Assembly (NCBI GenBank): GCA_023390955.1
Contig: JAEWBW010000592.1
Coordinates: forward strand, 1 to 13,558
Direction: 5' to 3'
Source: Pseudomonadota bacterium
GTDB taxonomy: Bacteria; Pseudomonadota; Alphaproteobacteria; Rhizobiales; Xanthobacteraceae
Length of the DNA stretch: 13,558 bases
Shown: positions 8,196 through 13,558 of the stretch, in pieces
How positions within the stretch are numbered: position 1 is the stretch's first letter
Layout: each line of letters starts with the position of its first letter
Notes under the pieces: generated by a model
What the model saw: the letters and a program-made list of their open reading frames with translations, nothing else
Databases searched by the model: none
Told to the model about the DNA's origin: nothing
Position numbers and translations under genes: made by a program

Positions 8196-10148
8196 TTAAC
8201 CGCCCGAGCGCTCCCGGGTTGCCGCCCTCAGCGCCGAAACATCGATGCTCGCGGCAATCTGATCGAGCGTGACCGGCAGCCGCTGACGCCAATTGGGATG
8301 CTCGTCGATCGTGCCCGGGATGTTCGGCTGATCGACCACGCCGAGCAAATCCTCCATGGAGATGCAAAGCAGCCGCGAGGGTGTCCGCGCCAAAAATCCC
8401 AGCACCGAATAGAGATCGTTGGCCCGGATGCCGTTCTGGCGAAGGATGTCGTCAAGCGCGCCGAGCGCATCCCACCGTGCCTGCTCGCTTTCGCCGGGAT
8501 CGAGCCCGAGCGAGAGCTTCATCTTGAGATCGCTGAACGAGCGCCAGCCGGCATAGGTCGAGAGGTCGTGGGTGTTCAGCGTCACCAGTGCATTGGGCAT
8601 GTAATGGTCGACATTGCGGAAATGGCCGGCACCATCGCGCTCGAACATCATCACCAGATATGACCAGATGCCCCAGTCCTGCATGGTCTCGCGGAAACCT
8701 TCCGGCACGGTGCCAAGGTCCTCGCCGATCACGATGCATTTGTGGGCCGCGCTTTCGGTTGCGACCGCGGCGAGCAGCGCATCGAACGGCATCTGCACAT
8801 AGGCGCCGTTGTCCGGCTTGAAGCCGCGCGGCACCAGATAAAGCCGCTTCAGTCCGAGCACGTGATCGAGCCGGATCGCACCGGCATGGCGCATCGAGGC
8901 CGCCAGCATTTCCGCGAACGGCACGAAGGATTGCGCCTCCAGCCCGCCGGCACTGAATCCGGCAAGGCCCCAATCCTGCCCGACGGTGTTGAGCACATCA
9001 GGCGGTGCTCCGACGGCCAAAAGACGCGAAATCACCGTCTGCTGATTCCAGGCGTCAAAACCGTCGGACTGCACGCCGACGGCCACGTCGAGATACAGCC
9101 CGACCTTCATGCCGAGATGGCTCGCAAGCTCCTTGGCGGCATGCAACTGCGACTCGGCAGTCCACTGCACGAATTCGACGAATTCGACGTCGCGCCGGTC
9201 AGACCCCTCGCGCAGCGCCTTGCATGCATCCTCGTCCGGCTGCCTCCATTGCTCCGGCCACTCCCACCACGGCCCGGGATGAAGATGCCGTAGCGCCTCG
9301 AAGCAGGCAAAGCGCGACAGCAGCGGCCCGCGCTCGGTGCGGAAGGCGTCAAACTCTTTTCGACGCGCCTCGGTCGCGCTGGTGATGAATGCATCGAAGG
9401 CCGCGCGCAGCGCCGGCCATTTCAGTCGCGCCACCTCGACATAGCGCACGCGATCGCCCTGGCGCAGCTCCGCCGCCCGCTCGCGCCCTTCATTCAGCAC
9501 GTCGGCCGGACATTCCGGAATCTTTTCGACGTCTACGTAGAGCGGATTGAGAAAGAGACGACTATTCGGCGAATAGGGACTGCAATCCTGCGGCCGGTCG
9601 TCGAACAGCGCATGCAGCGGGTTCAGGCCGATGCCGTCGGCGCCGAGATCCTTGGCCAGCCTGACGAGGTCGGCGAGATCGGTGAAGTCGCCGATGCCCC
9701 AGTTGCGCGTCGAGCTCAGGCTATAGAGCTGCACCGCGAGCAGCCAACCGCGGTCGAAATCGCCGGTGAAGGCGCGCTCGGGCGCCACGATCAGCGGCGC
9801 TTCTTCCTCGGCCCCCGACGCATCGGTGAGTGTCAGGCGGTAATAGCCCGTCGGCAGATTGTCCGGCCAGGCAATGACGCGCTCGCGCGCCTCGCCCTTT
9901 GCGATTACTTTTTGGGCAGCACTGATGGTCCAGCGCAGCGGAGGCGTTGCGGCGGCGGTCAATTCCGTGCGCGATCCGCGGCCGGCACGGACGACGACGG
10001 CTCCGCTGACGAAGCGATAGGCACGCTTCTCAGGCAGGGCATTCAAGATCGAGGTCAGCGCGTCCGGCGCGGTGACCCTCAGCTTACCCAGGGCATCGAT
10101 GAACTCGGCCTGGATTCCCTTGGTCTTGGCTTCAGCGAGAAGGTCCAT
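8196..10148 (-). CDS. malQ: 4-alpha-glucanotransferase (amylomaltase, GH77)
   Basis: It transfers alpha-1,4-glucan segments between maltooligosaccharides and releases glucose, reshaping glycogen or maltodextrin in the cytoplasm. From ATG 10148 it is 650 residues. An N-terminal beta-rich extension of about 130 residues precedes the GH77 barrel, which begins near LAVQLYSL and GIGDFTDL. Catalytic residues are visible: nucleophile Asp428 in IRLDHVLGL, acid/base Glu476 in VIGEDLGTVP and Asp528 in LNTHDLSTYAGW. GTG 10166 in the same frame would add six residues; I prefer the ATG because MDLLAEAK resembles a natural N-terminus, but neither has a good ribosome binding site. It is the first gene of a malQ-GH15 operon read from an EcfG-type promoter at 10226-10251. 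Confidence 0.93.
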   Translation of the reverse strand: MDLLAEAKTKGIQAEFIDALGKLRVTAPDALTSILNALPEKRAYRFVSGAVVVRAGRGSRTELTAAATPPLRWTISAAQKVIAKGEARERVIAWPDNLPTGYYRLTLTDASGAEEEAPLIVAPERAFTGDFDRGWLLAVQLYSLSSTRNWGIGDFTDLADLVRLAKDLGADGIGLNPLHALFDDRPQDCSPYSPNSRLFLNPLYVDVEKIPECPADVLNEGRERAAELRQGDRVRYVEVARLKWPALRAAFDAFITSATEARRKEFDAFRTERGPLLSRFACFEALRHLHPGPWWEWPEQWRQPDEDACKALREGSDRRDVEFVEFVQWTAESQLHAAKELASHLGMKVGLYLDVAVGVQSDGFDAWNQQTVISRLLAVGAPPDVLNTVGQDWGLAGFSAGGLEAQSFVPFAEMLAASMRHAGAIRLDHVLGLKRLYLVPRGFKPDNGAYVQMPFDALLAAVATESAAHKCIVIGEDLGTVPEGFRETMQDWGIWSYLVMMFERDGAGHFRNVDHYMPNALVTLNTHDLSTYAGWRSFSDLKMKLSLGLDPGESEQARWDALGALDDILRQNGIRANDLYSVLGFLARTPSRLLCISMEDLLGVVDQPNIPGTIDEHPNWRQRLPVTLDQIAASIDVSALRAATRERSGG

Positions 10149-10166
10149 TCGGCACGCAGCTTGCAC

Positions 10167-10185
10167 GCCGCCACGGGCCGGCGGC
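10167..10185 (-). other. GC-rich hairpin in the malQ leader
   Basis: GCCGCC (10167-10172) and GGCGGC (10180-10185) form a six-base-pair all-GC stem with a seven-base loop, 18 bases before ATG 10148 and touching the alternative GTG at 10166. It would sit where a ribosome binding site for the GTG is expected. It may reflect only high GC content. Confidence 0.4.
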
Positions 10186-10225
10186 CACCATTTTTGTGAG
10201 ACGGAGGAACAGGATAGTCAGGGGT

Positions 10226-10251
10226 AACGCACTTACTACCGATGTCGTTCC
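10226..10251 (-). promoter_or_regulatory. EcfG-type (general stress sigma factor) promoter for malQ
   Basis: On the minus strand the -35 box GGAAC (10251-10247) is followed by exactly 17 bases and the -10 box CGTT (10229-10226). This is a full match to the alphaproteobacterial EcfG/SigT consensus GGAAC-N16/17-CGTT. Transcription would start near 10220, giving a leader of about 70 bases before ATG 10148. It implies that malQ and GH15 are induced by the PhyR-NepR-EcfG stress response. Confidence 0.72.
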
Positions 10252-10256
10252 TGGCT

Positions 10257-10282
10257 GGAACTAATGACACACAAGAGGCATT
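10257..10282 (+). promoter_or_regulatory. Candidate EcfG-type promoter for the glgE-like/treS operon
   Basis: GGAAC at 10257-10261 is followed by 17 bases and CATT at 10279-10282, one mismatch from CGTT. A nearby AT-rich TTTTATATA (10281-10289) might instead serve a housekeeping -10, but no matching TTGACA-like box lies 17 bases upstream. The start point would be near 10289, just before the leader hairpin. This match is weaker than the malQ promoter. Confidence 0.45.
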
Positions 10283-10296
10283 TTATATAGGTACCA

Positions 10297-10329
10297 AGCG
10301 TCGGTTCCCCGCAAGGGGCACGAGACGCT
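10297..10329 (+). promoter_or_regulatory. GNRA-capped hairpin in the leader of the glgE-like gene
   Basis: AGCGTC (10297-10302) pairs perfectly with GACGCT (10324-10329). Inside it, CCCC (10307-10310) pairs with GGGG (10315-10318) around a GCAA tetraloop, with two further pairs possible in the internal loop. It lies between the predicted transcript start and the first start codon (TTG 10336), so it should be present at the 5' end of the mRNA. Its role in stability or translation is inferred. Confidence 0.6.
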
Positions 10330-10335
10330 CTTTCG

Positions 10336-12312
10336 TTGTCTTCCGTCAATGGCATCACCGTGAACAAGACAATTCAAACTATCGAGAGTGCCGCAATCGG
10401 CGGTGCTTTCCATATTGAAGACGTCTATCCGGCGGTCGATGGCGGCCGCTTCGCCGTCAAGCGCATGGCGGGCGAGCGCGTCGAGGTCTGGGCCGATATC
10501 TATCGCGACGGCGACGGCGCGATCGGCGCAGCCCTGGTCTGGCGCCGGGAGCACGATCTGGAATGGCAGCGCGAGCCGATGATCCACCACGGCAATGACC
10601 GCTGGGTCGGCGCGTTCACCCCCACGGAGCCGGGATTTCACACCTACGCCATCGAAGCCTGGACCGACGAATTCGCGACCTGGCGCCATGGATTTGCCGC
10701 GAAGCGTCGCTGCGGCACCGACGTGCCGCTCGATGCGCTCGAAGGCGCTGCGCTGCTGACCAAGGCCCACGGCGCGCGGCAAGATGCCGCCGCACTGATC
10801 CTGCGCCAGTGCGAGGAATTCTTGCAGACCGGCGAAGCCGAGCTGCTGCTTGCGGATGATCTGAAGGATGCCATGACGGAGAGCCAGCTGCGGCCGGATC
10901 TCACGCGGTCGCCGTTCTTCCCGCTGATCGCCGACCGCGACGCGGCCGGCTTCAGCACCTGGTATCAGATGACGCCGCGCAGCCAGGGCAAGGTGGCGGG
11001 CCAGCACGGCACGCTTCGCGACTGCATCGCGCGCGTGCCTGATATCGCCGCGATGGGTTTTGACGTGCTGTTCTTCACGCCGATCCATCCCATTGGTCGC
11101 GTCAGCCGCAAGGGCCGCAACAATGCTGCCGTCGCCGCGGATGGAGATCCCGGCAGCCCTTACGCCATCGGTTCTGACGAGGGCGGACATGATGCGCTGC
11201 ATCCGGAGCTCGGGACCATCGAGGATTTCCGTGCGCTGGTCGCAACCTGTCTCGAATATGAGATCGAGCTCGCGCTCGACTTTGCCGTGCAATGCGCACC
11301 GGACCATCCCTGGCTGACGCAGCACCCCGAGTGGTTCAAATGGCGGCCGGATGGCTCGACGCGGACGGCAGAAGCAAGCGGCCGCTACCGGGACGTGGTC
11401 ACGCCCGACTTCGCCTGCGTGTCGCGCGTTGAACTGTGGAACGCCTTCCGCGACGTCATGCTGTTCTGGATCGACCATGGCGTGACGGTGTTCGCGGTCG
11501 ACAATCACGACAGCGCGCCATTCGCCTTCTGGGAGTGGCTGATCCGCGACATCCGCAGCCGCCATCCCGAGGTGATCCTGTTCAACAAGACCTTTGCGCG
11601 GCCGAAGCCGATGAAGGGCCTCGCCAAGCTCGGCTTCGCGCAGTCCTTCAGCTACTTCCCGTGGCGGACGCAGCGATCGGAGCTGGAGCAGTATTTTGGC
11701 ACGCTCACCAGCTATCCCGAACGCGAGTTCGCCCGACCGAACCTGTTCGTCAACACGCCCGACCTCCTGCCTTATCATCTGCAGGGCGGCGAACCCTGGA
11801 TGTTCAAATCGCGTGTCGCGCTGGCGGCGACGCTGTCGGGCAATTACGGCATCGCCAGCGGCTTCGAGCTGCTTGAGCACGACGCGGTGCCGGGCCGCGA
11901 GGAATATCTCAACTCCGAGAAATACGAGATCAGGGTTCGCGACTGGGATGCGGACGGCAACATCAAGCCCTATATCGGCGCGCTCAACCGGATCCGCCGC
12001 GAGAACAAGGCGCTGCAGCAGACGGCGAATTTGCGCTTCCTCGGTGCCGAGGACGGCGAGACCATTGCCTTCGTCAAGGAATCCGTCGATCGCACCAACC
12101 TTGTGCTGGTCGTGGTCGCACTGTCGTCCCATGCACGTGAATTCTGGCTGCCGCTCGGCAATGTCACGGTGGAAATCGACGGCGAACGTCGCTCTGTCAC
12201 AATGCTCGAAAACCTCGCAAATGGCGAACAGTCGCGGATCGAATGGGGCGGAATTCGCCTGCAGATCGATCCTTCGCGCGACCCCGCCCTCCTGTTCCGC
12301 TGCCTGGCGTAA
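10336..12312 (+). CDS. GlgE-family (GH13_3) maltosyltransferase-like protein with altered catalytic residues
   Basis: GlgE enzymes add maltose from maltose 1-phosphate to alpha-glucans. This 658-residue protein has the GlgE N-terminal beta domain (EDVYPAVDGGRFAVKR, about residues 28-43), the inserted helical region, the GH13 barrel (HGTLRDC, MGFDVLFFTPIHPIG, SRKGRNN, ALDFAVQCAPDHPW) and the C-terminal beta domain. The nucleophile Asp389 (AVDN) and third acid Asp476 (NTPDLL) are kept. The acid/base Glu expected 29 residues after the nucleophile is Lys418 (LFNKTFARP), and the invariant Arg two residues before the nucleophile is Ala387. The ENPPKKYQD loop of authentic GlgE, which contacts phosphate, reads EASGRYRD (346-353). 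The frame is intact, so it is maintained. Start is TTG 10336, or GTG 10360 giving 650 residues; neither has a good ribosome binding site. It lies 12 bases before treS. It may be a binding, scaffold or regulatory protein; normal GlgE activity looks unlikely. Confidence 0.85.
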   Translation: MSSVNGITVNKTIQTIESAAIGGAFHIEDVYPAVDGGRFAVKRMAGERVEVWADIYRDGDGAIGAALVWRREHDLEWQREPMIHHGNDRWVGAFTPTEPGFHTYAIEAWTDEFATWRHGFAAKRRCGTDVPLDALEGAALLTKAHGARQDAAALILRQCEEFLQTGEAELLLADDLKDAMTESQLRPDLTRSPFFPLIADRDAAGFSTWYQMTPRSQGKVAGQHGTLRDCIARVPDIAAMGFDVLFFTPIHPIGRVSRKGRNNAAVAADGDPGSPYAIGSDEGGHDALHPELGTIEDFRALVATCLEYEIELALDFAVQCAPDHPWLTQHPEWFKWRPDGSTRTAEASGRYRDVVTPDFACVSRVELWNAFRDVMLFWIDHGVTVFAVDNHDSAPFAFWEWLIRDIRSRHPEVILFNKTFARPKPMKGLAKLGFAQSFSYFPWRTQRSELEQYFGTLTSYPEREFARPNLFVNTPDLLPYHLQGGEPWMFKSRVALAATLSGNYGIASGFELLEHDAVPGREEYLNSEKYEIRVRDWDADGNIKPYIGALNRIRRENKALQQTANLRFLGAEDGETIAFVKESVDRTNLVLVVVALSSHAREFWLPLGNVTVEIDGERRSVTMLENLANGEQSRIEWGGIRLQIDPSRDPALLFRCLA

Positions 12313-12315
12313 GGA
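12311..12315 (+). promoter_or_regulatory. Ribosome binding site of treS
   Basis: AAGGA overlaps the stop codon of the glgE-like gene and lies nine bases before ATG 12325, fixing the treS start and supporting co-transcription of the two genes. Confidence 0.65.
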
Positions 12316-12324
12316 TCCCACGCC

Positions 12325-13558
12325 ATGAATATTCTATCCTCCGTCGACGAGAACAGGATCGAGTCCGCCGAGATCGTGGATGAGCTCTGGTACAAGGACG
12401 CGATCATCTACCAGCTCCACGTCAAGGCGTTCGCCGACAGCAACAATGACGGCGTCGGCGACTTCGCCGGGCTGACCGAGAAGCTGCCCTATCTGCAGGA
12501 TCTCGGCGTCACCGCGCTGTGGCTGCTGCCGTTCTACCCCTCGCCCGGCCGCGACGATGGCTACGACATCGGCGATTACGGCTCGATCAATCCCGATTTC
12601 GGGACGATGAAGGATTTCAAGCGCTTCATCCAGGAGGCGCAGCGGCGCGGCCTTCGGGTGATCACCGAGCTCGTGGTGAACCACACCTCGGACCAGCACA
12701 AATGGTTCAAGCGCGCACGCCGCAGCCCGGCCGGCTCCAGCGCGCGCGACTGGTATGTCTGGAGCGACACCGACCAGAAGTACCAGGAAACTCGCATCAT
12801 CTTCACCGACACCGAGAAGTCGAACTGGACCTGGGATCCGGAGGCCGGCGCGTTCTACTGGCACCGCTTCTTCTCGCACCAGCCCGACCTCAACTTCGAC
12901 AATCCGCGCGTGGTCAGCGCCATCGTCCAGGTGATGAAGCGCTGGCTCGATGCCGGCGTCGACGGCTTCCGTCTCGACGCCATTCCTTATCTCTGCGAGC
13001 GCGACGGCACCTCGAACGAGAACCTTCCCGAGACGCATGTCATCATCAAGCGCCTGCGCCAGGAGCTCGATGCCTATTCCAAGGGCAAGCTGCTGCTGGC
13101 CGAAGCCAATCAATGGCCGGAGGACGTGCAGGAATATTTCGGCCGCGGCGACGAATGCCACATGGCCTATCACTTCCCGCTGATGCCGCGCATTTACATG
13201 GCGATCGCGCAGGAAGACCGCTTCCCGATCACCGACATCCTGCGGCAAACGCCGGACATTCCCGCGAGCTGCCAATGGGCGCTGTTCCTGCGCAACCATG
13301 ACGAACTGACGCTCGAAATGGTCACCGACGTCGAGCGCGACTATCTGTGGTCGACCTACGCCAACGACCCGCGCGCGCGCATCAATGTCGGCATCCGCAG
13401 GCGCCTCGCGCCGCTGATGGACAACGACCGACGCAAGATCGAGCTGATGAACTCGCTGCTGCTGTCCTTCCCGGGCACGCCGATCATCTATTACGGCGAC
13501 GAGATCGGCATGGGCGACAACATCTATCTCGGCGACCGCAACGGCGTGCGCACGCCGA
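12325..13558 (+). CDS. treS: Trehalose synthase / maltose alpha-D-glucosyltransferase (3' partial)
   Basis: It interconverts maltose and trehalose by intramolecular rearrangement, a GH13_16 reaction in the cytoplasm. The window shows the first 411 residues with no stop. After a short leader the barrel begins at ELWYKDAIIYQLHVKAF. Motifs include PFYPSPGRDDGYDI, region I VVNHTSDQH, region II DGFRLDAI with nucleophile Asp218 and Arg216, acid/base Glu260 in LLAEANQWPED, and Asp326 in LRNHDELTLEM. All catalytic residues are therefore intact, unlike the GlgE-like neighbour. The GDEIGMGDNIYLGDRNGVRTP stretch at the window edge is highly typical of TreS. In related rhizobia TreS is fused to a maltokinase domain of about 500 residues; whether that holds here lies outside the window. 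It shares an operon with the preceding gene. Confidence 0.95.
   Translation, partial: MNILSSVDENRIESAEIVDELWYKDAIIYQLHVKAFADSNNDGVGDFAGLTEKLPYLQDLGVTALWLLPFYPSPGRDDGYDIGDYGSINPDFGTMKDFKRFIQEAQRRGLRVITELVVNHTSDQHKWFKRARRSPAGSSARDWYVWSDTDQKYQETRIIFTDTEKSNWTWDPEAGAFYWHRFFSHQPDLNFDNPRVVSAIVQVMKRWLDAGVDGFRLDAIPYLCERDGTSNENLPETHVIIKRLRQELDAYSKGKLLLAEANQWPEDVQEYFGRGDECHMAYHFPLMPRIYMAIAQEDRFPITDILRQTPDIPASCQWALFLRNHDELTLEMVTDVERDYLWSTYANDPRARINVGIRRRLAPLMDNDRRKIELMNSLLLSFPGTPIIYYGDEIGMGDNIYLGDRNGVRTP

Noticed and set aside
10206..10231. A further GGAAC box on the plus strand as another EcfG promoter
   Set aside because: At 16 or 17 bases downstream the sequence is ACGC or CGCA, not CGTT, and the box lies farther from the gene than the better candidate at 10257.
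10281..10289. TTTTATATA as a housekeeping sigma-70 -10 box
   Set aside because: No TTGACA-like -35 is found at 16-18 bases upstream; it is kept only as an alternative in the promoter entry.
10336..12312. Calling the glgE-like gene a pseudogene
   Set aside because: The frame is full length without stops or frameshifts and all domains are conserved; only specific active-site residues differ, which points to a maintained pseudoenzyme or altered function.
10261..12321. A 686-codon open frame on the minus strand opposite the glgE-like gene
   Set aside because: High-GC codon bias keeps the antisense frame open; its product is Arg/Ala/Gly-rich with no recognisable domain, while the plus strand encodes a clear GH13 protein.

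Overview
The window reads as a GC-rich alphaproteobacterial chromosome segment, most like Bradyrhizobium or a close relative. The signs are the implied transaldolase/glucose-6-phosphate isomerase fusion, an Entner-Doudoroff/oxidative pentose phosphate gene set, an EcfG-type (general stress response) promoter, and a palindromic intergenic repeat of a kind common in Rhizobiales. The genus is inferred from gene content and style, not from a database match.

Region 1 (1-6138, + strand) is a compact operon of six genes: the isomerase half of a tal-pgi fusion (cut by the left edge), a short-type 6-phosphogluconate dehydrogenase (gnd), glucose-6-phosphate dehydrogenase (zwf), 6-phosphogluconolactonase (pgl), gluconokinase (gntK) and a Cof-type HAD phosphatase. 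Gaps are 14 and 17 bases, and the last three junctions overlap by 1, 14 and 4 bases. Together they interconvert hexose phosphates, oxidise glucose 6-phosphate to 6-phosphogluconate and ribulose 5-phosphate, make NAD(P)H, and admit gluconate.

Region 2 (6139-6341) is a convergent intergenic gap. It holds two inverted copies of a palindromic repeat around a central hairpin, plausibly a bidirectional terminator.

Region 3 (6342-10148, - strand) is a malQ-GH15 pair: a GH77 4-alpha-glucanotransferase followed by a GH15 glucoamylase- or trehalase-like enzyme. A textbook EcfG promoter (GGAAC-N17-CGTT) drives it.

Region 4 (10336-13558, + strand) starts from the same divergent control region. It holds a GlgE-family GH13 protein followed by trehalose synthase treS, which is cut by the right edge. 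The GlgE-like protein is the most unusual item. It keeps the family fold, the nucleophile Asp and the third catalytic Asp, but has Lys where the acid/base Glu should be, Ala in place of the invariant Arg, and an altered phosphate-binding loop. It looks like a maintained pseudoenzyme, or an enzyme with changed chemistry, in a trehalose/alpha-glucan operon.

Overall, central carbon oxidation genes sit beside a stress-linked trehalose/maltose/alpha-glucan module. Glucan breakdown (malQ, GH15) and trehalose-maltose conversion (treS, GlgE-like) are divergently transcribed from overlapping promoters. I saw no tRNA, rRNA, CRISPR array, insertion sequence or phage gene.
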